Assembly: GCA_014799485.1 (NCBI GenBank)
Contig: JAAVHY010000007.1
Location: forward strand, 1-45,402
Reading direction: 5' to 3'
Origin: Clostridiales bacterium
GTDB lineage: Bacteria > Bacillota_A > Clostridia > Oscillospirales > Oscillospiraceae
DNA length: 45,402 nt
The position numbers and the translations under genes were made by a program. Position 1 is the stretch's first letter. Every line of letters starts with the position of its first letter. The notes under the pieces are model-generated. The model had not been told where the DNA came from and did no database searches. It saw nothing but the letters and a program-made list of their open reading frames with translations. Shown one piece after another: positions 15,294 to 22,800 of this stretch.

Positions 15294-17121
15294 ACTTCCC
15301 CAGCACCTTCGCCGCGTTCTCCTCGGCGAACTGCTTGCTGTACAGTTCGTGGTAATAGCCCCGGGCCCGCAGCAGGGACTGGTGGGTGCCCTGTTCCACG
15401 ATCTTGCCGTCCCGCACCACCAGGATCATGTCCGCCTTGCGGATGGTGGACAGGCGGTGGGCAATGAGGAAAGACGTGCGGTCCCGCAGCAGGTGGTCGA
15501 TGGCGCCCTGGATATACTGCTCGGTCTGGGTGTCGATGGAGGAGGTGGCCTCGTCCAGCACAAAGATGCGCGGGTCGGCCAGCACCGCCCGGGCGAAGGA
15601 GATCAGCTGCTTCTCGCCGGTGGACAGGCGGTCGCCCTCCTCGCCCACGTTGCTGTCCCAGCCCTGCTCCAGCTTGGCCACCACCTTGTCCGCCGACACG
15701 GCCTTCGCCGCCGCCTCGATCTCTTCGTCCGTAGCGTCCAGCCGCCCGTAGCGGATATTATCCTTTACGGAACCGGAGAACAGGTGGGGGCTTTGCAGCA
15801 CGTAGCCGATGTTGGAGTGGAGCCACAGCTGGCTGCGCTCCCGGTAGTCCTTCCCGTCGATGAGGATCTGGCCCTCGGTGGGTTCGAAGAACCGGCAGGC
15901 CAGGTTCACCAGGGTGGACTTGCCCGCCCCCGTCTCCCCCACGATGGCCACGGTGGCCCCCGCGGGTATGTGCAGGTCAAAGTGCTCCAGCACATTGTCC
16001 CCGCCGTCCGGGTAGCGGAAGGTCACGTCCCTGAACTCGATCTCGCCCCGCAGCGGCTCCCAGTTCTCCCGCTTGGGGTCGAAGCTGTCGCCGTACTTCT
16101 CGATGACCTCGGGGGTGTCGGTGATCTGGGGCTTCTCGTTCAGCAGGTCGGTGACCCGCTCGATGGAAGCCTGGAGGGCGATGAACTCCGCCAAATTGGC
16201 GGCGGTGGCCTGGATGGGCTCAAAAATGCCCACGGCGTAGATGGTGAACACGGACAGGGTGGCGATCTCCAGCACCTGGTCCGTGACCAGCCAGCCCCCC
16301 CGCAGCAGCACGATGGCCACCGTCAGGGAGGAGAAAAAGAGCGTTAAGGGGATATACACCGCGTTGAGCCGGGAGGCCCGCACGCCGGAACCCCGCATGG
16401 TCTCGGTGAGCTCCCGGAAGTTCTCGATGCTCTGGTCCTCGATGACCAGGGTCTTGGCGGTCTTGGCGCCGGTGATACCCTCGTTGAAGGCGCCGGTGAT
16501 TTTGGAGTTGAGCTTGCGCACCTTGCGGTTCCAATGGAGGATGCGGGGCTGGAACCACCCCGTCAGCGCCGCCACGATGGGCACGATGACGATGACCACC
16601 AGGGCCAGCCGCCAGTTGAGCGCCAGCATGGACACAAACGTGCCCAGCACATACAGCAGCGCCCACATGATGTCCGCCAGCCCCCAGGCGATCATGCCCG
16701 CGATGCGGTTGGTGTCGTTCATCACCCGGGTGAGGAGATAGCCCACCGGGGTCACGTTGTAAAAGGACAGGGACAGGGTCTGCAAATGCTGGAACAGCTC
16801 CCGGCGCATATCCCGGCCCAGGTACATCTCCATATACATAGACGTGCGGCCGAAGCCCACCACCGTCAGGCTTTGAAGGAGGATGATCCCCAGGTAGGCC
16901 AGCACAAAGGGGATAAAACCCTCCAGCCTGCCTGTCTCGATGAAATTGCTGATGGCAAAGCGCTGGAACAGGGGGATGACCACGTCCAGCAGGGCCGTGA
17001 CGCTGTTGAAGACCAGCATGCCCAAAAAGACCGGCTTGAAGCGGGCCAGTATGGGCAGCAAACGCTTCCAGATGGCCAGGTCAAAGGATTTGGTATACTC
17101 TTTCTCGTCAAAGGCCGCCAT
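15292..17121 (-). CDS. ABC exporter half-transporter, BmrD/YheH-like
   Basis: A 609-residue fused membrane and ATPase half-transporter. Six membrane helices occupy about residues 30-310, and the ATPase domain has Walker A GETGAGKST, a variant signature LSTGEKQLISFARA in place of LSGGQ, and Walker B IFVLDEATSSID with the catalytic Glu present, then SFLIAHRLSTIR. Its start codon overlaps the stop of the upstream half-transporter by one base (TAATG), so they form one operon. The upstream partner has a degenerate Walker B, so this subunit carries the active catalytic Glu of a heterodimeric multidrug exporter. Substrate is unknown; antibiotics or lipids are likely. Confidence 0.93.
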   Translation of the reverse strand: MAAFDEKEYTKSFDLAIWKRLLPILARFKPVFLGMLVFNSVTALLDVVIPLFQRFAISNFIETGRLEGFIPFVLAYLGIILLQSLTVVGFGRTSMYMEMYLGRDMRRELFQHLQTLSLSFYNVTPVGYLLTRVMNDTNRIAGMIAWGLADIMWALLYVLGTFVSMLALNWRLALVVIVIVPIVAALTGWFQPRILHWNRKVRKLNSKITGAFNEGITGAKTAKTLVIEDQSIENFRELTETMRGSGVRASRLNAVYIPLTLFFSSLTVAIVLLRGGWLVTDQVLEIATLSVFTIYAVGIFEPIQATAANLAEFIALQASIERVTDLLNEKPQITDTPEVIEKYGDSFDPKRENWEPLRGEIEFRDVTFRYPDGGDNVLEHFDLHIPAGATVAIVGETGAGKSTLVNLACRFFEPTEGQILIDGKDYRERSQLWLHSNIGYVLQSPHLFSGSVKDNIRYGRLDATDEEIEAAAKAVSADKVVAKLEQGWDSNVGEEGDRLSTGEKQLISFARAVLADPRIFVLDEATSSIDTQTEQYIQGAIDHLLRDRTSFLIAHRLSTIRKADMILVVRDGKIVEQGTHQSLLRARGYYHELYSKQFAEENAAKVLGK

Positions 17122-18962
17122 TACGCCTCCCTCCCTTCCTCAATGAGCGCGCGGTCGTCGCTGCTCATCTGAATGTCGTAGATCTCCTTGTAAATACCCG
17201 GCCGGGCAATCAGCTCGGCATGGGTGCCGATGTCCGCCACCCTGCCGCCGTCCAGCACCAGGATGCGGTCAGCCTGCATCAAGGAGGTCACCCGGTGGGA
17301 GATGAGCACCACGGTGGCCTCCGCCATGCGCTCCTTCAGCGCGGCGCGGATCTTGGCGTCCGTCTCGGCGTCCACCGCGGACAGGGAGTCGTCGAACACC
17401 ATCACCGGCGCGCTTTGCAGCAGCATCCGGGCGATGGCCACCCGCTGCTTCTGCCCGCCGGACAGGGTGACGCCCCGCTCGCCCACCACGGTGTCGTAGC
17501 CGTCGGCCAGCTCGGTGATGGCCTCGTCCACACAGGCGATCCGGGCACACCGGCGCAGCTCCTCCTCCGAGGCGTCCGGCCGGGTGGCGGCGATGTTCTC
17601 CCGGATGGTCTGGGAGAACAGGAAGGGTTCCTGGAGCACCAGGCCGATCTGGCGGCGCAGGTCCTCCCGGCTGATGTCCCGGATGTCCACCCCGCCGATG
17701 GTGATTTTGCCCTGGCCCTCCCCTAAATCATACAGCCGGTCCAGCAGGTGGACCAGGGTGGACTTGCCCGAGCCGGTGCCCCCCAGGATGGCGAAGGTGC
17801 TCCCCCAGGGGATGGTGAAGGACACGTCCTCCAGCACCTTTTGGCCCTCGTAGCCGAAGGTGACGTGGTCGAACACGATGTCGCCGTTCAGGCGCACCGG
17901 CTTGGCGCCGGGCTGGTCGGCCTCCTCCGGGGCGTTGAGGATATAGCCCACACGGTCCATGGACACGCCCGCCTTGCTCATGTCGGACAGCACCCGGCCC
18001 AGGGAGCGCACCGGCCAGGCCAGGGCGCTGTTATAGGTGACGAAGGCCAGGAAGTCACCCAGGGAGATGCCGCCGTTCACCGCTTCCACCGTCCCGGCGG
18101 CGATGACCGCCATGACCTGGAGGGCGGTGAGCAGGGTGCCCGACGCCCAGTAGACGCTGAGCACACGGCCCAGCTCCACCCACAGGGCGGAAAAGCGGTC
18201 GTTCTTCTGGCCGAAGCGGTCGATCTCGAACCGCTCCCGGCCAAAGGCCCGCACCACCCGCACGCCGGTGAGGTTCTCCTGGGCGCAGGTGGTCAGCTCG
18301 CCCTCCGCCTCGTCGGCGGTCTTGAACCGGGAGGAGATCTTGCCATAAAACACCCCGGAGGCGATGCCCGTGATGGGGATGAACGCCAGGGACACCAGGG
18401 CCAGCCGCCAGTTCATGCGCAGCATGATGACGGTGTACAGCAGGATGAGGAACACCGTGCGCACCACCTCCATCAGCTGGTTGCAGACGAAGGTGCGGAT
18501 GACCTCCACGTCGGAGGTGCACCGCTGGATGATGTCGCCGGTGGCGTGGGCGGTGTGCCACTGGAAGCTGAGGCGCTGGATGTGGCTGTACAGGTTGTCC
18601 CGGAGCTTCTTCACGAAGCCCTCGGAGCCTTTGGACAGGTTGAGGCGCATCCCGTAGATGCACACGCCCCGCACCGCCGCGGCCAGCACCACCGCCCCCG
18701 CCGCCAGCCACAGGAAGGGCCGCGGGTCGGCCCGGAGCTGATCCAGGGGCACCAGCCCCTGGAGGAAACCGGGCAGCTTGGGATCCTTTGTCCCCAGCAC
18801 CGAGTCCACGGTGAAGCTGATGACCTGGGGCACCAGGGCGTTGCAGGCGGTGTTCATCCAGGCCAGCAGGATGGCCCCGGCGAAAAAGCCCCAATTCCCG
18901 CGCAGATGGCGCAGGATCAGGTCTGTCTTTTCCCGCCGGGACAGCTTAGATTGTGGTTCCAT
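17121..18962 (-). CDS. ABC exporter half-transporter, BmrC/YheI-like with degenerate ATP site
   Basis: A 613-residue half-transporter with six membrane helices and one ATPase domain: Walker A GGTGSGKST, signature TLSGGQKQRVAIARM and Walker B VMVFDDSLSAVDA. The residue after the Walker B Asp is Asp, not Glu. That DDSLSAVDA variant is characteristic of the non-catalytic subunit in heterodimers such as BmrC/BmrD and LmrC/LmrD. ATG 18962 is preceded by AAAGGAGAAG. A longer open frame to 19151 exists but crosses a terminator and the 26-codon leader in another frame, so it is rejected. It is translationally coupled to the downstream partner and is controlled by the attenuator at 18987-19200. Confidence 0.93.
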   Translation of the reverse strand: MEPQSKLSRREKTDLILRHLRGNWGFFAGAILLAWMNTACNALVPQVISFTVDSVLGTKDPKLPGFLQGLVPLDQLRADPRPFLWLAAGAVVLAAAVRGVCIYGMRLNLSKGSEGFVKKLRDNLYSHIQRLSFQWHTAHATGDIIQRCTSDVEVIRTFVCNQLMEVVRTVFLILLYTVIMLRMNWRLALVSLAFIPITGIASGVFYGKISSRFKTADEAEGELTTCAQENLTGVRVVRAFGRERFEIDRFGQKNDRFSALWVELGRVLSVYWASGTLLTALQVMAVIAAGTVEAVNGGISLGDFLAFVTYNSALAWPVRSLGRVLSDMSKAGVSMDRVGYILNAPEEADQPGAKPVRLNGDIVFDHVTFGYEGQKVLEDVSFTIPWGSTFAILGGTGSGKSTLVHLLDRLYDLGEGQGKITIGGVDIRDISREDLRRQIGLVLQEPFLFSQTIRENIAATRPDASEEELRRCARIACVDEAITELADGYDTVVGERGVTLSGGQKQRVAIARMLLQSAPVMVFDDSLSAVDAETDAKIRAALKERMAEATVVLISHRVTSLMQADRILVLDGGRVADIGTHAELIARPGIYKEIYDIQMSSDDRALIEEGREA

Positions 18963-18986
18963 GATCTTCTCCTTTCCTCTGAACGC

Positions 18987-19016
18987 AAAAAAGCGTCCCC
19001 CCGGACGGAGGGACGC
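18987..19016 (-). terminator. Attenuator terminator in the ABC exporter leader
   Basis: Read on the - strand, GCGTCCCTCC (19016-19007) pairs with GGGGGGACGC (19002-18993) around GTCC, followed by six T (18992-18987). It is a strong intrinsic terminator placed between the leader peptide and the first transporter gene, 25 bases before the start codon. Confidence 0.9.
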
Positions 19017-19032
19017 CGCATACCTGGCAAGA

Positions 19033-19058
19033 TGATGAGGGGACAGAAAACCTATCCC
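19033..19058 (-). promoter_or_regulatory. Competing hairpin / antiterminator strand of the ABC leader
   Basis: On the - strand GGGATAG (19058-19052, containing the leader stop codon) can pair with CTGTCCC (19046-19040). The overlapping strand GTCCCCTC (19044-19037) can instead pair over eight positions with the 3' arm of the terminator (19002-18995), which would prevent termination. The two pairings are mutually exclusive, the geometry of classic translation-coupled attenuation. Confidence 0.65.
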
Positions 19059-19132
19059 ACCCCGCAGGCGCGCAAATATCCCAACAGTCCCATGTCCTTC
19101 CCGAACTTCTTTGCCATTACGGTGTTCAGCAT
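19052..19132 (-). CDS. 26-residue leader peptide of the ABC exporter operon
   Basis: A 26-codon open frame, MLNTVMAKKFGKDMGLLGYL then RACGVG, stop TAG. It starts at ATG 19132 behind a textbook AAAGGAGG site with about seven bases spacing and lies 33 bases after the predicted -10 box. Its stop codon is inside the 5' arm of a hairpin that competes with an antiterminator. Such a short gene with a perfect ribosome site ahead of a terminator is best read as a cis-acting leader comparable in role to Bacillus BmrB ahead of bmrCD, although the sequence is not recognisably similar. A functional secreted or membrane peptide is unlikely because it has no hydrophobic helix. Confidence 0.75.
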   Translation of the reverse strand: MLNTVMAKKFGKDMGLLGYLRACGVG

Positions 19133-19171
19133 ATCGCGCGCCTCCTTTCATGATTTTTTACAGCGTTGCCC

Positions 19172-19200
19172 AGTATATCCCTTTCACCGGGAGTTGTCAA
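19172..19200 (-). promoter_or_regulatory. Consensus promoter of the ABC exporter operon
   Basis: On the - strand TTGACA (19200-19195), 17 bases, TATACT (19177-19172). It is nearly a full consensus sigma-A promoter, so basal initiation should be high, consistent with control by attenuation downstream. A weak CCCCC/GGGGG hairpin directly upstream may end transcription from the DUF2812 gene. Confidence 0.9.
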
Positions 19201-19226
19201 CCCCCATTTGGGGGAAATTTTCCGGT

Positions 19227-20609
19227 TCAGCCGCCCAGCCTCTCCCCCACCAGGGCCATCTGCGCCGGAGTGGGCTCCCAAACATTGCTCCTGCCGGGAT
19301 AGAAGCCGAATTCCACAACGCGGTCCGGGTAAAACAGCAGGAACCAGCCCTCACGGCCCTGCTGGAAGATCCAGCGGTACACCTCTGCCGCGCCCCAGGG
19401 GGCGGGGTCGACAGGCTCATAGCCGGACTGGCCGTTATCCCCTTCACCCAGCGCGGCCTTCCTGCAGAGATCGTAAAGGGCCGGTATCTTTACCTCCACG
19501 ATGGTGTAGTCCAGCTGGGCCATTTCAGCATAGTCCTCCACATCATACCGGGGCCACTGGCGCATTTCATACCGGGTCAGCAGGAAGGAAGACAGCGCCT
19601 CCCGCTCCCTCGTATAGCCGTCATTGGTCCCGTCCGTCAGTTCCTCCACCGTCACGGGCAGGTCGTCCTGATGATCCACATAGGTGTGCCCGTTGTCCTC
19701 ATAAGTGGCGCAGCCGTCCCCAAGCCAGTTATAGCGGGAACCATTCACCGACAGATAACTTGCCGTCCCCGCTAACATAAAGGCCAGGAAGAAGCTCATC
19801 GTGAGGGTGATGACCCTGTTGCTCTCGGCGGGCTCCTTTCGGCGCTTGAGCAGCTCCCTGACCCCGTAAACCAAAAGCGTCCCGGCGAATATGCCCACCG
19901 CATACAGCACACGGGTCACAGACTCCAACGTGGAGCCGGCCGCCAGGGCGGCCAGGAGCAAAGCGGCGGCCGACCACGCCGACACGGCCCAGCGCAGCCG
20001 GGAATGCCCGGAGGCGGGCAGGAATTCCCCCCGTGCCGCCTTCCTCCTGGCCCTGAAATACCAGAAGAAGTAGCCGCACAGGTCCATTATCCCCAGCACA
20101 AAGAGCCCCAGCATCCCCGCACCCGCCCAGAGCAGGCTGCCGTTGGCCAGGGTGCGGATGGGGTCGCGGCTCAGCAGACTGGCCATCAGAAAGCCATACA
20201 TCAGCATCGCCACCAGCATAACGACGCGGTCCCGCAGGAGATTCTTCTTCGCCACCCGGTGGATGGCGTCCACCGCCGTCACCGGGTCGGTCTCGATGGG
20301 GACGGGGTGGGGCCGCTCGTTGTAAAAAACCTGGAACCAGGCGGAAGAGGCCGCCAATGTCCAGCCGGTGTGGGCGCAGAAGTCGTAGAAGGTCTGCTGT
20401 TCCTCCGTCGGCTCCGGGTCGAAAACCGTCGCCTGGGGGAAATAGCACACGGAAAAGGCCATCTCCTTCGGCTCGATCCGGCGGTAAGTCCACAAAAAGC
20501 CAATCTTGTCCAGCAGCCAGCCCTTTCCCGCCATCCTGGCCAGGTGGCGCTCAATGCCGGCGCGGTCAAAGAGCGAAAAGGTCTCCAGCCTGCGTTTTAC
20601 GTCCTTCAT
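19227..20609 (-). CDS. DUF2812 domain membrane protein
   Basis: A 460-residue protein. Residues 1 to about 130 match the DUF2812 pattern (LFDRAGIERHLARMAGKGW near the start, then FSVCYFPQATVFDPEPT and FYDFCAHTGWTLAA). Four or five membrane helices follow (about 140-310), then an extracytoplasmic C-terminal domain rich in aromatic residues. ATG 20609 has GTAGGGGG upstream. It lies five bases after the PadR gene, an arrangement that recurs in Firmicutes, where PadR-type regulators control adjacent DUF2812 membrane proteins. The molecular function is unknown; a role in envelope stress or a transporter-like response is speculation. Confidence 0.85.
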   Translation of the reverse strand: MKDVKRRLETFSLFDRAGIERHLARMAGKGWLLDKIGFLWTYRRIEPKEMAFSVCYFPQATVFDPEPTEEQQTFYDFCAHTGWTLAASSAWFQVFYNERPHPVPIETDPVTAVDAIHRVAKKNLLRDRVVMLVAMLMYGFLMASLLSRDPIRTLANGSLLWAGAGMLGLFVLGIMDLCGYFFWYFRARRKAARGEFLPASGHSRLRWAVSAWSAAALLLAALAAGSTLESVTRVLYAVGIFAGTLLVYGVRELLKRRKEPAESNRVITLTMSFFLAFMLAGTASYLSVNGSRYNWLGDGCATYEDNGHTYVDHQDDLPVTVEELTDGTNDGYTREREALSSFLLTRYEMRQWPRYDVEDYAEMAQLDYTIVEVKIPALYDLCRKAALGEGDNGQSGYEPVDPAPWGAAEVYRWIFQQGREGWFLLFYPDRVVEFGFYPGRSNVWEPTPAQMALVGERLGG

Positions 20610-20614
20610 CCCCC

Positions 20615-20929
20615 CTACCCCCTCCCGAACGCCAGGCGGTAATCCTCCGCCTGGGCGCGGATCCGCTCGTATTCCTTTTCCAGCGTCTCCCGGCCGTAAT
20701 CGGTAAGCAGGTAGCTTCGTTTGCGGCCCTCCACCTTGGTCTCCCGGATCATCCCCGCCGCGCTGAACTGCTCCAGCAGGTTGTACAGCGTGCCCGAGCC
20801 CACGCTCACCCGGCCCGCCGTCATGGCGGGCACCCGGTCCAGGATGTCTATCCCGCAGCACTCCTCCCGCAGACACAGGAGAATGTAAAACATCTGCTCC
20901 GTGAGGGTCTGGAATTTTGCCCTTGGCAT
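20615..20929 (-). CDS. PadR family transcriptional repressor
   Basis: A 104-residue short (PadR-s1 type) winged-helix regulator. The helix-turn-helix lies at about residues 8-70 with LTEQMFYILLCL and SVGSGTLYNLLEQFSAAGMI, followed by the wing RKRSYLLTDYGRETL and a C-terminal dimerisation helix. ATG 20929 follows AGGAGG. Its promoter contains two copies of a 13-base palindromic element, one between -35 and -10 and one just downstream, so tight autorepression is likely, shared with the downstream DUF2812 gene. The inducing signal is not visible. Confidence 0.93.
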   Translation of the reverse strand: MPRAKFQTLTEQMFYILLCLREECCGIDILDRVPAMTAGRVSVGSGTLYNLLEQFSAAGMIRETKVEGRKRSYLLTDYGRETLEKEYERIRAQAEDYRLAFGRG

Positions 20930-20946
20930 CGTCCTGTCCTCCTATT

Positions 20947-21001
20947 CTCGATATTCGAGTCTTCTGTCTGTCAGTATATCCTCGAATATCGAGTTTGTCA
21001 A
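20947..21001 (-). promoter_or_regulatory. padR promoter with two palindromic operators
   Basis: On the - strand TTGACA (21001-20996), 17 bases, TATACT (20978-20973). CTCGAATATCGAG (20981-20993, as written on +) fills the spacer and CTCGATATTCGAG (20947-20959) lies just after the -10. The two 13-mers are exact reverse complements of one another, each being a near-palindrome CTCGA-N3-TCGAG, with 34 bases centre to centre. They are very probably the PadR binding sites. Confidence 0.85.
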
Positions 21002-21057
21002 GGCCGGCCAATAAAAAACCCGTTCCAGGCATTCAGGCGAAAAATCCCCCCGTCCCA

Positions 21058-21086
21058 TTGACAAAAAAATCATTTTCCCCTATAAT
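21058..21086 (+). promoter_or_regulatory. Consensus promoter of MATE gene 2
   Basis: TTGACA (21058-21063), 17 bases, TATAAT (21081-21086): a perfect consensus promoter 62 bases upstream of the start codon. Confidence 0.9.
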
Positions 21087-21147
21087 TACGTGTCATTGCA
21101 ATTCAACGAAAGATAAGACGGGTTTTAGAAAAAAGGAGGAACCTCTT

Positions 21148-22533
21148 GTGGAACGGCGCGAAGGCGAAAACAAAATGGGCGTTATGCCGGTCAACCGGCT
21201 GCTGCTCAGTATGTCCATCCCCATCATGATCTCCATGCTGGTGCAGGCCCTTTATAACGTGGTAGACAGCTACTTTGTCTCCCAGATCAGCCAGGACGCG
21301 CTGAACGCGGTGTCCCTGGCCTTCCCGGTGCAGAACCTGATGATTGCTGTCAGCATCGGCACCGCCGTGGGCTTCAACTCCCTTCTGGCCCGCAGCCTGG
21401 GGCAGAAGGATATGGACAAGGTCAACCGTTCGGCCACCAACGGCCTGTTTCTGGAAGTGCTGAGCTGTCTGGCGTTCGTGATCATCGGCCTCACCTGCTC
21501 CCGGCTGTTCTACACCGTCCAGACCGACATCCCCGGCATCGTGGACTACGGCACCGACTACCTGACCATTGTGTGCGGCGTCAGCTTCGGCCTGTTCGGC
21601 GCGGTGACCATGGAGCGGCTGCTCCAGGCCACGGGCCGCACCTTCTACACCATGATCTCCCAGGCGGTGGGGGCGGTGACCAACATCATCCTGGACCCCA
21701 TCCTCATCTTCGGCCTGGGCCCCTTCCCCCGGATGGAGGTGGCCGGGGCCGCCGTAGCCACCGTCATCGGGCAGATCCTGGGCTGCTGTGTGGGCATCTT
21801 TTTCAACCTCACCCGCAACCCCGAGGTGAAGATGTCCTTCAAGGGCTTCCGGCCCCACGGCCAGACCATTCGGGAAATCTACGCTGTGGGCCTGCCCAGC
21901 ATCGTCATGCAGTCCATCGGCTCGGTGATGGTGTTCGGCATGAACCAGATCCTCATCGCCTTCACCGACACCGCCACGGCGGTGTTCGGGGTGTATTTCA
22001 AGCTCCAGTCCTTCTTCTTTATGCCCGTGTTCGGCCTGAACAACGGCATGGTGCCCATCGTGGCCTACAACTACGGCGCCCGGAAGCCGGAGCGCATCAT
22101 CAAAACCATCAAGCTGGCCGTCATTTACGCCACATTGATCCTGGCCATTGGCTGCGTGGTGTTCCAGGTGTTCCCCGCCCAGCTGCTGGCCATGTTCGAG
22201 GCGGAGGAGAACGCCTCCGGCGACCTGCTGGCCATCGGCATCCCCGCCCTGCGCGTCATCTCCCTGAGCTGGCTGCTGGCGGGCTTCGGCATCGTGGCCT
22301 CCTCGGTGTTCCAGGCGCTGAACCACGGTATCCTCAGCCTGCTGGCCTCCCTGGTGCGCCAGCTGGTGGTGCTGCTGCCCGTGGCCTTTATCATCTCCCG
22401 GTTCTGCCCGCTGGAGATGGTCTGGCTGGCCTTCCCCATCGCGGAGCTGTTCTCCATGGCCATGTGCGCCGTCTTTATGCGCCGGGTGTACCGGCAGGAC
22501 ATCCAGCCCCTGAACGCCCAGTCGGCGGCTTAG
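21148..22533 (+). CDS. MATE family efflux transporter
   Basis: A 461-residue multidrug-and-toxin-extrusion protein with twelve predicted membrane helices in two MatE repeats. LLLSMSIPIMISMLVQALYN, VVDSYFVSQISQDALNAVS and GFNSLLARSLGQKD are typical of the clostridial NorM-like branch. It would export cationic drugs or metabolites in exchange for H+ or Na+. GTG 21148 is chosen because AGGAGG lies eight bases upstream; the open frame runs further up through the promoter. It is expressed alone from a perfect promoter, and metK behind it has its own promoter and riboswitch. It is distinct from the MATE at 13053, which sits in the envelope cluster. Confidence 0.92.
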   Translation: MERREGENKMGVMPVNRLLLSMSIPIMISMLVQALYNVVDSYFVSQISQDALNAVSLAFPVQNLMIAVSIGTAVGFNSLLARSLGQKDMDKVNRSATNGLFLEVLSCLAFVIIGLTCSRLFYTVQTDIPGIVDYGTDYLTIVCGVSFGLFGAVTMERLLQATGRTFYTMISQAVGAVTNIILDPILIFGLGPFPRMEVAGAAVATVIGQILGCCVGIFFNLTRNPEVKMSFKGFRPHGQTIREIYAVGLPSIVMQSIGSVMVFGMNQILIAFTDTATAVFGVYFKLQSFFFMPVFGLNNGMVPIVAYNYGARKPERIIKTIKLAVIYATLILAIGCVVFQVFPAQLLAMFEAEENASGDLLAIGIPALRVISLSWLLAGFGIVASSVFQALNHGILSLLASLVRQLVVLLPVAFIISRFCPLEMVWLAFPIAELFSMAMCAVFMRRVYRQDIQPLNAQSAA

Positions 22534-22567
22534 GCCCCAAATTTTTATGGTTTTCCCCGTTTGCCCA

Positions 22568-22595
22568 TTGACAGCGGAAAACGACGTGCTATAAT
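22568..22595 (+). promoter_or_regulatory. metK promoter
   Basis: TTGACA (22568-22573), 16 bases, TATAAT (22590-22595), just upstream of the SAM riboswitch. Confidence 0.88.
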
Positions 22596-22616
22596 GGGAA
22601 TGCACAATTGAATACC

Positions 22617-22706
22617 CCTTATCAAGAGTGGTGGAGGGACCGGCCCGATGAAACCACGGCAACCTGCCCAGCAAGGTGCCAAATCCGGCGGAAACGCGAG
22701 ATGAGG
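22617..22706 (+). ncRNA. SAM-I (S-box) riboswitch
   Basis: The S-box core is visible: CCTTATC (22617-22623) forms P1 with GATGAGG (22700-22706). The conserved GAGGGACCGGCCCGATGAAA kink-turn and binding-core region and GGCAACC follow, with the GGTGCCAAATCC segment. A terminator lies 19 bases downstream. When SAM is bound, the P1 helix forms and termination should occur, so metK is repressed by its own product. Confidence 0.96.
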
Positions 22707-22724
22707 AAAGACCTGGACCATCCT

Positions 22725-22753
22725 GCCCCCGCCGATCCGGCGGGGGCTTTTTT
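22725..22753 (+). terminator. Riboswitch expression-platform terminator
   Basis: GCCCCCGCCG (22725-22734) pairs with CGGCGGGGGC (22738-22747) around ATC, followed by six T. It is the OFF-state terminator of the metK SAM riboswitch. Confidence 0.93.
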
Positions 22754-22800
22754 CAGCCTCTTCCCGCCCCATTGTAAAGAAAAGAAAGGAGAACATGATC

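Noticed and set aside
18963..19151. In-frame N-terminal extension of the BmrC-like gene to 19151
   Set aside because: It would translate through the terminator hairpin, has no ribosome site of its own, and the AAAGGAGG there serves the 26-codon leader in another frame. ATG 18962 has a good site.
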